Assembly (NCBI GenBank): GCA_004154925.1 | Contig: QJNS01000017.1 | Coordinates: forward strand, 186,001 to 250,000 | Direction of reading: 5' to 3' | Length of the DNA: 64,000 bases | Source of the DNA: Monosporascus cannonballus | Lineage: Eukaryota; Ascomycota; Sordariomycetes; Xylariales | Part shown: in pieces, positions 27,089 through 40,545 of the stretch | How the letters are laid out: each line of letters starts with the position of its first letter | Numbering within the stretch: the stretch's first letter is position 1 | Notes under the pieces: generated by a model | What the model was told of the DNA's origin: nothing | The model's input: only the letters and a program-made list of their open reading frames with translations | Database searches by the model: none | Translations under genes and position numbers: made by a program

Positions 27089-30000
27089 TTTTAATTACAA
27101 AATAATAAAATTACAAAACATAATTAATAAAAATTTATTACAAATCCGAGATTTTAAATATTTGGAATTAATATTTAAAAAACGGGGACGTTAAAACAAA
27201 TATATTAATAACAAAAAATAACTTTTTTAATATTCGTGAAAAGTTAGCTATATTATTTATTTATCCCCATAATTAATTTCCTACCCTAATTACTTAACCC
27301 GAATTAAAATATCTTAAACGTTAAAAAAAATAAAAACATTTTAAAAATTAATACATTAAATTCGAAAGAAAAAAACCGGAAAATAAAACTTAAAAATTTT
27401 AATTCGGCGTAATATACTAAAGGCTATAAATTAAAAAAAATAATTTATTAATAACCGTAATAAATTATAATTCGAATCTTATAATATAAAATTTCGTTAA
27501 TTTCTTTAATTAAGAGAATGCATTATCTATTTATTAAGGCATATAATTAATTTAAATTAAGATAAACTAATTTTCCATATAAAGTTTAACCAATTAAAAT
27601 TTTATAAAAATAATAAATTTAATAAGTAAATAATATATTAATAATTTGAATTAATATTTTCTAAATATTTATAATTATCGTATTTTATAATCGTAATACC
27701 GTATTGTAATTAAAAATATTTTTTATTATTAACCTTAATTAAAACCGGCAAAATTTGATTTTTTACTTTTTAATCTAATATCGCGATTATTCTTTAATCT
27801 GTTATTAATATTATTATCCGACAAATATTATTTATTTTTAACGCATAACTTCTTAATTTCGACAGGGATTATTATTTCAAGTTTTTTTTCCGATATATTA
27901 TTTATAACGTTAAGTTACGGATTATTACGTTTTGGCGACGCCGGCAATTCCGGTAACAATATAAAACCAAATAAATTATATAAATATACGTACGGTAACG
28001 AAAACAGGGATAGAAAATTAAAAATATTTAAGAACAATAAATTTTACGTTAACGTTATAAATAAAAAAATAAAAAAAGTTCTTAATTAGGATTATTTAAT
28101 ACGTTACGAATTACGTATATAAATATAAGTATCGTTATAACCAAAACTGCGATTCCAAATTACGAAAACGTATAAATTATATGCCGGTTTAATATCTAAA
28201 TTATTAAAATTACCGTTAAACCGGTAATTACCAATTTATATCAAACGACCGTACACGGTATACTTTAATTAGGATAAAGCGCGATTTAAAGGGGCTTAAT
28301 AATTCTTTTCCGATGTTTATCAAATTTATAACGCAATAATAATCTACAACTTATATAAATCGGTTTACGGCATAAAAATATAATACCGTTATTTCCAATT
28401 AAGCGGATTCCGTCGCTTATGGAAAATTACTTGAATTTTTTGTAAAATTGAAAATACAATTTTTTCGTATATTATACATAATATAAAAAATAAACGGTTT
28501 TTTTAAAATATCTTAATATTATTATTTATCGAAATCGGAAACGGCCTTAACCAATTTAATTATATTTTAAATTAAATTTAACTTTTAATTTTGTTTAATT
28601 TATTCGGAAATTTATTAAATTAAAACCGTTTAAGTTTAATAAAAATAAATATTTATTTTTCCCCTTTATCGCCAAACAGAAATAATTACATAAAAAACAA
28701 TTTATTCACCCGTTATTTATATCAGAACTTTATTATTTCCCAAATAACCGCCTTTACCGAACCGGCTTTTGGTTACTTTTATATAAATATTTTCGAATTT
28801 AAAAATTGGAATATATAGAAAAAGTTAAACGTATATATATTATAACAAAGTCCAGCCCGAATTACGTTATTACTTTCCTTTTTTAATATAATAATTTCGT
28901 TTTTTTTCAAATATGCCAAAATCGCCTTACGTATATATTTGCCATTAAATAACGTGTATTATTAAAGCCTTATTTTTGTCTGATACTGTAAATTAGAATT
29001 ATTTTATTTCGGAAATTTACGGATAATATTTTAGCCGGCCGAAAATTAAGACTAAAATTCGATAATTATTTCCTTTTAATCGAAATTATTGGCGATAAAT
29101 TACGTATTATCTTTTTTATTATCCGAATCCGATATATTGTTTTTATTACGATCTTTATATTCTTATAAGTAACATAGTTCTTAACTTATTAAGTCTAAAT
29201 TATTTTTGTTATTTTAACTTTTTTTAAAAAAATAATTTAATTTTATATTTATTAAACGCTTAATAAAGATAAATAATATGGCTTATTTATAATTAATTAT
29301 ATTTAATCGCTTATAAATATAAACCGCTTAATTAAATTATTATCATAAATCCTTAATCGAAAAACTTTATGATATATCTCATTATATTATTCGAGTAATA
29401 TCCGGAATATTTATACCTAATTTAAAAACAATAATAAATATGATGATATAAATATAATTAATCAATTATTTTAAATTATTATGTACGCAAATTTAATTTT
29501 CGTAAAATATTTCGGAACTATAGAACTTAATAAATTCTTTTATAACTTTTAACGAATACCCTCGGTTTATTATAATTCTAATTAGATAATTATAAATATT
29601 TATAATTGTCGCCTTATTATTACCAAAAATAATAGTTTTAATAATAAAACATGAATTATAAAGCTAAATTCAAAATATGTTACCTAATAACACGAATGTA
29701 TTTATTATTAAAAAATCTAAATATTTTTAATTTAAATGTTAACCTTTAAATATAAGGCAAACGACAATATCAATTTTAAAACGATTAATATTAAAATACC
29801 GAATCTCCGCCTTATAAATATATTTAATTAAGCCGCCGATTTAACGAAAACCCCCATATTTCGCCATTTTTTTATGGTATGATTAACATTTATAATATAC
29901 GCAAATTAAAATATATAATAAATAAAATAAAATGTAAATTATAGATATTAATATATTTAGGCCGGAAAATCTTTTATTTTAATAATAAATATATTTCGTT

Positions 30001-30960
30001 GATAATATTTAAATTATATTATAGTTCGAAAATAAGGTTTAATATGGCAATTTGGAATTCATCGTTCGATACTTATTTAAAACTAAAAATAATATGGTTA
30101 TATTATCCGGCAGCTATACGGTCGCATATTTTTAAATTAAGTTTTTTAATATTCGCAAATATTAAAATAAAAGCAAAATATTAAAATTACTAATATAGAA
30201 ATTTGTTATTTCTTCGCCAGCTTAACTAATAATACGACCTAAATAATAATTAACTCGATTATTAACAAAAAAACTTAAATAATTAAGGATTTTTTAAAAT
30301 TTATTTTAATAACCAAAAAATATTAAGCTTTACGAAAACCAGATTATATACCGTATTAACTTATTTTTTTCGTAAAATACGGCCTTATTTGCTAAATATA
30401 ACGCCTAATGTAAGGCGAATAAACCGATAACGCAAAGTTTTTATAAGGTTATCGGCAGTATACATAATATTGGCATATAGGTTAATTACGTTTATATCGG
30501 CAAAAAACCAGTAAAAATATCCGATAAAAATAAATATTTCGCTTTAGAAAATTAAATATGCGAAAGTTTATAATATTTACTCTAAACTTGTGAATATATT
30601 ATCCATATTTAAGTAATTAGGAAAAAGATATGTTTCGGAATTTGTTACGGACAATTTTAAGCCCTATATATTATTATTTTGGCTTATAAGGTTATATTGT
30701 TATCGTATTAGCCCAAAAAGTATAAAAGGTTATAATATATACTAATCGGAATTTTCAGCCATTTTTTTATAACAATTTTTATTTCGTATTAATTAAAACC
30801 ATTATTATATTAGAAAATAAAGATTTTAATTTTACGTTAAATTATATAAATTAAAATGTTTAGAATTTCGTAATTAACATATATTACCAAATTTAATATT
30901 AATACTTTCTCCGAATTTGTATAAGAACGTACCAAACGGAACAAAAAAATCACAATTTGT

Positions 30961-31131
30961 TATCAGGCCTCATTTTGAAGGTTTTGTTATTTTTATAAAT
31001 ATTATTTTTAAAGGAGTTTAGCTGATATATTGGACCCCTGACAGATATTTCTTGATCAAAAGCTATAGCTGTAGCTACGGCTGCTGCGCCGCACGCGCAG
31101 CCACAACCTCCAAAATGGGGTCCTGATCAAG
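30961..31131. mobile_element. Small inverted-repeat element (MITE candidate)
   Basis: A unit of about 171 bp whose ends are an imperfect inverted repeat: TATCAGGCCTCATTTTGAAGG at 30,961-30,981 against the reverse complement of AACCTCCAAAATGGGGTCC-TGATCAA at 31,105-31,130. The inner part is GC-rich, with the hairpin-prone words GGCTGCTGCGCC and GCACGCGCAGCC. Its terminal core TGATCAGGACC is also at 20,586-20,601. Alternatively, the right arm belongs to the larger unit to its left. Confidence 0.45.
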
Positions 31132-31745
31132 ATAAGGTAAAATAACGTCCCTTATTTTAGAACTCGGCTGAAAGTTTTCATGTTAATATTTCTAACCTGC
31201 AGTTCGTAAACTCGAAATCTAGAAACGTATTATATTTAATATCGATATTTTTTATATTTCTTTTGTTTTGACATTAATGTAAATAAACAGATTAACTCGT
31301 TTTAAGATTATATTTAAAATGTTAATTTCTATATAATAAACTGTTGCGAAATTATATTTGCCATATTTAAATACTCAAAAATTTAAATCTTTTTAATATT
31401 GATTATACTTAATACTAAACGTTATTAATTGCAAATTATATCCGATTTAATTCGGATAAATTATTAGTTTAAAGGTTAATATTAGTTTATTATAATTACA
31501 ATTATTATCACGGTTATACTTTATAAATTACTTTATAATAAAAGATTACTTTGTTTATTAACCGCGGTCATATTTAAAGGAAATAATATAGATATTGCGC
31601 ATAATAATACATATTGTTTAAATTGTAATACCATGTTAAAGATAAAGGTTTTACCATATGCGTTAATAATTTAATGTTTAAAAGAATTAAAATTACTTAA
31701 AAAGTTTATAATTGATTTATTTTTATATATACATTTTATTATAAC
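31132..31745. other. AT-rich spacer with no gene
   Basis: About 600 bp of AT-rich DNA. The first 80 bp is less mutated, as a continuation of the neighbouring patch. Nothing else was recognised. Confidence 0.5.
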
Positions 31746-32131
31746 TATAGCAGCAGAGCGATTTAACTAATTATTAAACTTAAGTCGTACGAATATATAT
31801 TAAAAAAATATCATGACATTTTAGCTAATGAATATGATAATTAGCTGTATTGAGTAAAACTAAAAACGTTTTATATAATAAAAATATATTATATATTATT
31901 ATGATGTGAATTAGAGAAAATATAAATATATATATTTTCTTTCAATTTATTAGTTTATTACTAGAAATTTAGTAATTCGGTTCATTAGTAGACTATCAGT
32001 AAGTGGGTAATCCGGGTTATTGGCTCACCACTAATAAGTTGGTAATCCGTTACGTGACCTGACTCACTTAGTCTTTTTGGCTATTCCTGTTGCGATCGTT
32101 TTTAAAATCCGTGACTTGTCAGAACGTGACA
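31746..32131. repeat. Solo LTR, plus orientation of the TGTGACGG family
   Basis: The 5' end is a mutated form of the Gypsy element 1 LTR start (CGATTTAACTAATTATTAAAC, then GTCGTACG). The right half differs from element 1: GGTAATCCGTTACGTGACC...GCGATCG...GTCAGAACGTGACA. The same right half occurs inverted at 32,516 and 38,991, defining a second LTR subfamily. There is no internal region of matching orientation beside it, so it is probably solo or part of an inverted pair with 32,516-32,822. Confidence 0.6.
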
Positions 32132-32515
32132 ATAACTAATGTAATACTAAAAATAAAAATAGATATTTATATAACCTAGTTATCAGAATGGGTTCGAGCG
32201 AATTAAACAAGCTATTTCAACTAGTAATCTAAGTTTACTAAAAAGCTATTTATATTAATAATCCCTTCATTATAATTATAAAATAGATTTCTTTATTAAA
32301 CAAGTAATCCAAAGTAATTTGCTTTGTTTATAAATTAAATTTAAATAAATATAAACGATGATAAGAGATATAGAGATTTATTATTATATTAATAAAATTT
32401 CTCCGTTATAATACCAAAGTATTAATACGGTATAAATATTATCAGAAATAGCTTTTAGAAGATACACTAAGCCGAGATTTTTCTCTATTTTAACAGGTGG
32501 ATTTGTGTCACGTTC

Positions 32516-32822
32516 TGACAAGCCACGGCTTCCAGAAACGGTCGCAATAGAAACAGCTAAAAAAACCAAGTAGGTTAGATTACGTGACGGATTACCAACT
32601 TACTAGTAGTAAAGCAGTAAGCCGGATTAAGATTTATATATTTATTATTTTTATAATTTGAGTATTAATAGTTTATAACAATAAATCGTAATTTAAAACG
32701 GTTTTAATATTATTAAACTTAATTAATTATTATATTTATTATTTAAGATTTTAGGATATTGTTAATAATATCAACTAGTATAATTAAGGTTTAATAATTA
32801 ATTAAATTATTTAGCAATTATC
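32516..32822 (+). repeat. Left LTR of Copia-like element B
   Basis: Begins TGTCACGTTCTGACAAGCC and ends with a mutated copy of the TGTGACGG end. It is the reverse complement of the subfamily seen at 31,746-32,131 and pairs with 38,991-39,341 across 6.8 kb. Both copies have the same orientation, as expected for the two LTRs of one plus-sense element. Confidence 0.65.
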
Positions 32823-35300
32823 TGTTAAAAATCTCTATTTAATAATATCGTTAAATTCCGGGTAATATTTAATAATAATTAAAATATGGATTAAGATTTA
32901 AAAAATGCTTATTTAATAACTTTAAGTCCGGATTCAAAATTTCGAAAAAAAAGAGTTTAAGAACTTATTAGCCAGGTTAAAGTTGTTTAACTTACATAAG
33001 TTTCTGATTATAAAATAAGGCATAAAAGACGAGAGTCGCTTAATAAAAAAGCATTTTTTGGAATTTTCTTTTTAATTTAAATAAACGTTTTCATTCGGTA
33101 TTTTCTCGTTAATAAGTTAATCGATTAGGTTTTAACCATAAAAACATACCTAACTAAAATTGCGGTTAATTAATTCGAATCTTTTATAAAGAAATATTTA
33201 GAAAACAGAAACTACATAAAAAAAGGTTTATTAACGAAATCGTTTCTTTATATATAAATGTCGAAAATAAATTAGGCAAAAGTTTCAGCAATATATATAA
33301 AAAATGGATTTCGATATAACAGACTTGTTAATTACAACAAAAAGGACCAACCTTTAAGTACGTAATTACCGTTAAAAACGTTGTAAATTCAGCCAGATAC
33401 GAATATAAAAAGATTAACTTTTTTATGAATATATTTTATAAAGTATTAAAAAATAATATAAAAGGCAAAATTGTGCAAGTTGAACGATAAATTTCGTCAA
33501 ATAAATATATCGCAAAATTAATTAAACTCGACAACTGATAATTTAAAAAATAATAAAGAAAACGGCAATACGTACTATAATTTAGCTACATTAATTTAAA
33601 CTAAAAAAAGGTGAAATACGTTTTTTATTTTATATAATTCTACGCCGAGATCTAAAGAATTCGGAACACCTTAACGTAAAGATAAAAGCCAATTATAATA
33701 TGATAATTATAACAACACGGAATACTATTAAAATATCTGCAAAAAATATAAACGATAAAAGAAACTAAATCTCTGTTTCAAAAAGATAATGAATTAAACT
33801 ATATAGGAAATTATTCGATAAAAACAAAGAAAACATTAATATAATTAAGGCCTAGTACAAAATAAGATTATTACAATAAGATCCTCGATACGAGATACGA
33901 AAGGGCCGGAACCTAGCTTAAAAACGTTAAAAAAAACAATAAAACGCCTTAAAAGTTAAAAGAAATTAAAAATAAATAAAACATATTTGCTTTAAAGTTC
34001 TTAATCGATACGGCAAAATATACGCCATATATTATAAACCGCGAAAATGTTTCGTATATAACGAATAAAAAAAGTCTATTTATTAATGTATTAAATATAT
34101 ATATAAGGAAAAACTCGATGTTCTTAACTTAATCGAAGGTGATGAGGTATATAACTAATTATGTCAACATTTTCGAATTATTACTCTATATGACGATAGA
34201 AATAAAGAAATAGTTTTACAGAATTGGCTAATAAAATAATATGCGCAAAAAAATCAATTTTAGTTTTATAATTAATATAATTATTATTTTATTGGAAAAT
34301 GTATTTAATATATAAAAATGACAATAACAAAGAATTACTAGAAAAATTTATTTTTAATTAACATTTATTACAAACCTTGAAGAAATAAACTTAAAAGAAA
34401 AAAGTTCGATAATTGATTTAAGACCTTTGTTAAGAAAACGACAAATTTTAAAAAGATTAACAAAATATAATATTTTATAAGAAAAAATAATTTATTTAAA
34501 AGAATAAAACAAGATAAGATGATTAAAAGGTTTGATATAAATAAACACAGAAATAGAGCTACAAAAGATAAATATAATAACTTAATATATTATAAAAAAG
34601 AAAACATAAATAGAATTTAATAAACTCGAAAAATAATTTAAAAAGAGTTACCTACAAAAAAGCCGCAAAATAACGAACGCTTTAAAAATAAAGAAAAGCT
34701 CCTAAAAGAGCTTTAAATGCAACGATAAAACCTATTACTAATGTTACGACTTCAGATATACGAATTTAAACGGATTAATATATTATAATAATAAAATACG
34801 GAACTTTAAACGAGAATTATACTATATCGGATATTATTAATAAACTTAAATTATTACGAAAATATGAATGAAGACTTTATATAATTATAAATGTCCAAAG
34901 TTACGATTTCGCTTCTAAGAACGAAAGACTTTAATGCGAAATAAATTCTTTCCAAGACTTTATTCAGAAACGATATTAAACGATTAATTTCAATATAGTT
35001 TTATTTAAGAATTATATTATAATCTCAAAATTACCAGAGATGTGCTAATACGAAATTCTAATTTAAGACAATTAATTAAACAAAATTCATTTTATACCGT
35101 ATGAATAAATAGAGAAAAGGAATTCAAATCTTTATATTTAATCGAAAATAATAACGAATACAAATATAAAAATGGGATAAATACATTATTATTTAAACGC
35201 ACAAAACACAAAAACCAAAAAGACATTACTAAATATAATGTATGATTATGATAATGAAAATAAACTTTTAAATAATTAAATTACAATTGAAAATAATAAC
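32823..35300 (+). pseudogene. RIP-degraded Gag-like region of Copia-like element B
   Basis: Plus-strand coding remnant between two LTRs, homologous to 57,650-60,200. Two anchor points: at about 33,866, DYYNKILDTRYERAG aligns with DYYGGRSDAEYEKLK at 58,513; at 34,040, PRKCFVYNE aligns with RPKCLEYNE at 58,688. The latter looks like the start of a zinc knuckle (C-x2-C with the second Cys mutated to Tyr), as in fungal Copia Gag proteins. Stops are frequent. I could not find RT or integrase motifs between here and the right LTR, so the superfamily call rests on Gag alone. Confidence 0.5.
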
Positions 35301-38012
35301 CTTAAAAATAAAAATTCTAATAAATACATTACTATGATACTATTAATATATATAATTTTTCAAAAGAAATTCCTAATCCGAAATTACGAACGTATAACGA
35401 ATAGATTTGTAAAATAATTTTAAAAGAAAATGTATTTACAAAGTTTTACCTTATATATAATGTTTTTAAAAAAAAGATATATTTTTAAAATATACTGGGA
35501 AAATCGATAACAAAATATATGGATTTTATTTTTGAACTTATTCGTAAGATATTTTATTTTTTCAATATTTAAAAGAGTTAACGACTTACAAGTTATAATT
35601 AATTATGGCTAATTAAACCATATTATTACTAAAACCCGAATATTGTTATTTTTGATTAAAGTTTAAGAAAAATACGAATAGAGAGAAGAATTACAAACAA
35701 AATATAAATTATTTAAGTATTTGATTTGCTTAATATGATTTACAAATATATTATTAATATTCTAAGAAATAATACATTATACATTACAAACATACCTCGA
35801 CACTGTTGTAATATATTATTTCCATAAAATTCTTATATATTTAAAAGCAAAATCACCAGTTATAAAATATGTTTATCAAGTTCTTTAACGTTTTAAATCG
35901 TCCAATATTTATTTAATATAAAACCGATGATGTTAAAAATAAAAAATACAATATTTAAGATATATTATTTTTCTAGAATATATTAATATACATTTATGAA
36001 AATCGTCATAGTTATAAAGGAATAAATCATAATTATATTTAAGAAAATATGAATATTTTTCATATTTGATAATTACTATCAGAAATTTATTCTAAACTTT
36101 AATTAAATTATTATAACCTTAATTAATCTTATAAAGAAAGATTTTCTAAATAGTCGTCATAAATAAACAGAACGTTTTAGCAAATCAAAAATATAATCAT
36201 TAATAAATTCATATTAATTATATACGATTTAACTTATTTCGTTACACTAAAACACGGCACTTTAAATTATATATTAAAAATCTTTAATTAGATAATAAAA
36301 TAATTAAAGCAAATTAAATTGTATCATATTTCTTTGATACAAATTAAAAGAAAGCAAACTTAATTACGTTATTGCAAATAAAAGTTTATAACTATTATTA
36401 TAAGCTTTCGGAAATTCAAATACTTTTAACAGAAATATTTATCAGGTTAAATATATATACTAATTATTAATGTTTTATCATTTTTATTAAAACTAAAGCA
36501 CTTACGAAACAATAATTACAATACGTAAAATAAAAATAATAAATTTTAATTGCGGTATTAGTTACAAAACAAATTTAAAAAAACGATAAAACCGATACTT
36601 TAAGCAAATAACCGAACTCGGAAAAAATTAATTAAAATCCGCCATATAGTTTTAGATATTATTTTCAAGAGAATAACTACATTTACGTCGAATTACGATA
36701 ATACAAGTTACAGCTTATAACATATATTAAGATGTGGAACAATATCATAATAATTTATTAAAATATTAAAAAGAAATACGTTATTTTTTTGAAAAATATA
36801 CTATATTAATATGGTATATTATATATATTAATATTAGTTAAACAGATATAAAACACCTTATAAAACCTTTAAAGAACTTGGATATATTTGTTGCTTTTTT
36901 AATATAATAATAATAATTTAAAAAATAACACGATAATATAAGTTTTACAATAGAGGCAAAATATAATAATATAAATCTTATAGAAAATTATAACCTTTAC
37001 CGGTTACAAAAAAGCTATAAAATTCGATTACTATAGCTTTTATTATTAAATTTCGTTTATTCAAAAGTTCAACGACAGACATAAATTACGGTAATATTTT
37101 CGGAATCGTCGACAAATTTACAAACTTTTCTTTTTATTGTTTATCTTATCAGGAAATATTTATATCGAATAAATTTTATATGTTTTTTTAAAATTTATTT
37201 TTAATATATATAAATTATGATACGACATTATTTCAAATAAAGGAAATACGGTTACTGTAAAGTTTTAAAAAAGCGTTATAATATAAATTAATTTAAATCG
37301 GAAATTATTTGGCATATTTAAAATATTACATTAATTATGAAACAAATCCTTAAAATCAAGTATTATTAACTATTTACTATTTAATTTATTTATAATATTA
37401 ATTACTATGAAACCAATAAAATACTTTTAAACTACGTAAATTTTAAGTACATATTAAATATTTATAAAAATACGTATAACAAATTTATTCACCTTAAAAT
37501 AACACTTATATTAAAATAATATATGTAGTTATAGTAAATAACAACTATAAAATGAAAATTTGTATATAACTAAATCAACAAATATTATAATTAGAAAAGG
37601 CTAACGGAATTAATTTTAATAAAAGAACAAATAATATACTTTAACACTAAAAGTAATTAAATAAAAAAAAACTCCATTATAGAACGAGATTTTAAAAAAT
37701 ATTAATTCATATAAAATTACCGAAAAGGTCTTAAAAATAATTATTAATTAAAATTTTCTTAAAAGTTAAATTCCAGCCTATTTTCTATATTTCTCTGCTT
37801 AGGTTAATAATGAATAATGTGAAAATGTATACAGGACGAGATAATATAAAAACAAACAATAAAATTAATACGAAATTAAAAAAATCTTTAACTTACAAAA
37901 AAACCGGATTTACTCAATACTTAATTAAACAAAAAGATCATCTAGTTTTCGAAAATACTTAAAAACTCGTAAAAAACCTTATAAATACCTAACATTTATT
38001 ACGGAATATTTA
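35301..38012. other. Remainder of element B, unreadable
   Basis: About 2.7 kb of extremely AT-rich DNA within the LTR pair 32,516/38,991. No pol motif, repeat or open frame could be supported on either strand. Confidence 0.45.
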
Positions 38013-38388
38013 TGTGACGGCTAGGCCGTTTAACTAACTGTTAAACCTAGGTCGTACGGGTTTATGTTGGCAGAAGTATCGTGGAAGTCTGAGCAATAAA
38101 GTAACTTAATCACGTCTCGCAATACTAAACGTGTATAACAAGTCGTCGGTATTAATGAGTAGTTGCAAGCCGAAGCTATATAAACTATGGAAATAATGAG
38201 CGTATATATATTCTTATGGATTCCGTTGAATTCTTTGGATTACTTCGGATCCATACCGAATAACTGCATAAATCCCGTTAGATCCTTTGGATTATTTCGG
38301 ATTCATGTCATGTGGTCTTGACCTACTTGAGTTCTGTTTTGATCGCTTCGCGACCGTTTTCGAGACCCCTTCTAGTTGGGTCATAACA
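38013..38388. repeat. Solo LTR with perfect 5-bp target duplication
   Basis: A 376-bp LTR starting TGTGACGGCTAGGCCG and ending GGGTCATAACA, flanked on both sides by ATTTA (38,008-38,012 and 38,389-38,393). It is much less mutated than the element B sequence it interrupts. It contains a duplicated motif, GGATT-ACTTCGGATCCAT and GGATT-ATTTCGGATTCAT. The perfect duplication shows clean integration followed by LTR-LTR recombination that removed the body. Confidence 0.85.
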
Positions 38389-38990
38389 ATTTACTAACAA
38401 TAACGGAACCTAAAAACGCGTTCTAATTAACGTCCTATAAAGGCAGCCTTTATACATCGACGAATTTTCAGTTAATAATATCTATATCCTTAAAAACTTA
38501 AATTTTTATTATTATTTCCGTTTTACGGCGTTTAAGATTATCGGATTTGTATAAGAATTAAAGAATACGGTTAATAAATTTAAAATTTTATACTGAATAT
38601 TATTACCGTTGATGACAAATACGGGATAATCGAATAAAAAATCGAATAAAGCCTTATTAGTAATTCATTTTTTAAATAAAAAATTTCCGCAATATAATAA
38701 TTAACTACAAAAATAAAGATATTTATTTTATTATATAACTAAATATGACGTACATATTTTTTATTACAAAAAACCCTTCTTTATTTTTTAATTATTGAAC
38801 GTTTTAAAAAAAAATAAAGAAAATACAGCATAATTTCGAAACTCTTTATTTTAATTAAACGTATTAAAATATACCGTTTTTGGATTTTATAAAATTGACG
38901 TTTAAAAATACGACTAATTATAATTAAGAAGGCTGAGGACTTATTAGAAAAGAAATTTTAAGGGCAAGATTTTTAGAAAAGAGAAAATCG

Positions 38991-39341
38991 TATTACGTTT
39001 TAATAAGTTACGGTCTTTAAAAACGATTATAATAAAAACAGCTAGAAGGGTAAGGAAGTTAAATTACGTAACTGATTACCAATTTACTTGTAATAAGCTA
39101 ATAAACCGGTTTATTAACATATTAACAGTAAACCAGTAAATCGGATTAAAATATATATCTTCGTTATTTTTATAAATTAAATAATAATAGTTTGCAATAA
39201 TAATTAGTTACCCAAAACTCTCTTCATATTACGAAACGTAACCAGTTATTATATCCATTACTTAAAATCTTACGATACTTCTGCCAATATAAATCTGTAC
39301 GACTAAGGTTTAATAGTTGGTTAAACTACCTAGCCGTCACA
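38991..39341 (+). repeat. Right LTR of Copia-like element B
   Basis: Starts as a mutated TATTACGTTTTAATAAG, matching TGTCACGTTCTGACAAG of the left LTR, and ends CTACCTAGCCGTCACA. Most differences from the left copy are transitions. The end keeps the undamaged family terminus TGTGACGGCTAGG on the minus strand. Confidence 0.7.
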
Positions 39342-40074
39342 ATTTGTAAGGCGATTTATTTAAGAGCTATCGAAAAAATGAATAATATTTATTTATAATT
39401 CGGAACTTTTTGATTTCTGGTTTTTGTTATAACTTTAAATTTTTTTTACTCATTATTATTTTAATATTTTGTTTTATATTATTATAATCGGCGATATCGA
39501 ACGGTTAAAATAAAATCCGCGCTTACGATGCTATTTGCAAAATAAGAAAAATTCCATATTATTCGAAATAGTACGAGAACATTATAATTAAAATAAAAGT
39601 TAAAAACGAAGTTATTAATATTATATGTGCTATGCGACTAATCTTATATAAATATAATTCTATTTTTATAAGAACGGAGAAAACTGAGTTTTATGCCGGG
39701 TTACCTTCTTTGTTAGAGATTATACGAGTACGCTAGAGGTTTCAGTGTAGCAGGTCTATGCGTTACAATGTTAGATGATCTTGGCAGGTCTATATATAAC
39801 TAGTTAGCTCGCCGACATTCCATATTTTTTCTTAATTCTACATCTTCATTATTTTAACCATTTTATCTTTAGCATTCTTTATTACTTAATATTTTGAGTT
39901 ACGTTATTTTATTGCTTACTTACCGAGTCTATAGCTATTCCTTTATTCTTAAATCTGCTTTGCGTATAGATGGTAATTTCGGAGAAAACAGTTTTCCATT
40001 TTTATGAATCGAATAATTAAGCATAATATTTTCCTGAATATTAGCACTTTGGTAATGTTATGCGAATAGATATG
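39342..40074. other. Mixed-composition spacer with no gene
   Basis: AT-rich up to about 39,660, then a patch of intermediate GC (39,660-40,000). The patch has GGAGAAAAC words at both ends (39,674 and 39,979), the second inside the near-palindrome GGAGAAAACAGTTTTCC. It may be a relic of a solo LTR, but no second copy was found. Confidence 0.4.
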
Positions 40075-40239
40075 TGTCAGCTAGCTGGGGGGTGCGGAGC
40101 GCTCCCCATATACGGAAAGGTCCCATACTGATCGGCTCATATATGTTCCGTGACTAAGCTACTTAGAGTTGTACGCGTGCGAGAGCACCTACAACTTAAC
40201 CGATTACAACAACACAACTGATGTCCCCTAAATCTGACA
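40075..40239 (-). mobile_element. Short hairpin-ended element, copy 2 of 4
   Basis: A 165-bp unit bounded by TGTCAG (40,075) and CTGACA (40,239), the least mutated full copy. On the plus strand the left end carries TGTCAGCTAGC and then a GC-rich hairpin, GGGGTGCGGAGCGCTCCCC. The inside has ATATATGTTCCG and the right end TGATGTCCCC. It lies inverted relative to the copy at 40,652, with about 410 bp between them. Confidence 0.65.
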
Positions 40240-40240
40240 A

Positions 40241-40502
40241 TATCACGCTCCAAGTATTAACTTATTAGATGATAAAAAAAAGGCTAAGGACGTCTACAGA
40301 AGCTTAGTCGGAATTGGGCCGTACATGGGATATTTGCAGGAAATAGGGACCCGGAATTATAAGCTTTTAACGTCCGAAGACCAACCGAAGGCAGGAGACT
40401 TACTAAAAGGTATTGTTATAACTCAACGAGTCTTGGCCCCTGCGAAAGGGTCAAGTCGCAACAGAAATACATTGTACAGATCACGTGTGATCACGTAACG
40501 GC
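40241..40502 (+). pseudogene. Little-mutated open fragment between inverted short elements
   Basis: Eighty-odd codons without a stop, from just after a TGA at 40,235 to a TAA at about 40,502, with no ATG near the start. The translation has normal protein composition (KAKDVYRSLVGIGPYMGYL, then SEDQPKAGDLLKG). I do not recognise it. From 40,414 the DNA reads TGTTATAACTCAAC, resembling the reverse-complement end of the LTR family (TGTTATGACCCAAC). The first ~58 codons may therefore be the tail of a retroelement gene and the rest LTR. Base composition shows it is recent or escaped RIP. Confidence 0.35.
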
Positions 40503-40545
40503 TCGTTTAGATCTATCGAAAAGCCAACAAAGCCTAGCTCTAAGG

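Larger units (their letters stand above)
20586..31131 (+). other. Unidentified degraded coding unit, possibly one large transposon
   Basis: About 10.5 kb of heavily mutated DNA in which coherent frames keep appearing on the plus strand (22,261-22,458; 26,740-27,085; about 27,950-28,450; 29,999-30,181). At the left is the perfect 16-bp palindrome GGTCCTGATCAGGACC (20,586-20,601). At the right, the minus strand begins TTGATCAGGACCCCATTTTG at 31,130. The shared TGATCAGGACC followed by an ATTT-like word would be terminal inverted repeats if this is a single element. The segment at 29,999-30,181 contains WNSSFDTYLKLK, reminiscent of hAT transposases, but that match is too short to rely on. Family unknown; several nested elements are an equally possible explanation. 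Confidence 0.3.

Noticed and set aside
32384..32569. 61-residue minus-strand frame
   Set aside because: Half of it lies in the LTR at 32,516-32,822, and the rest has no recognisable family.
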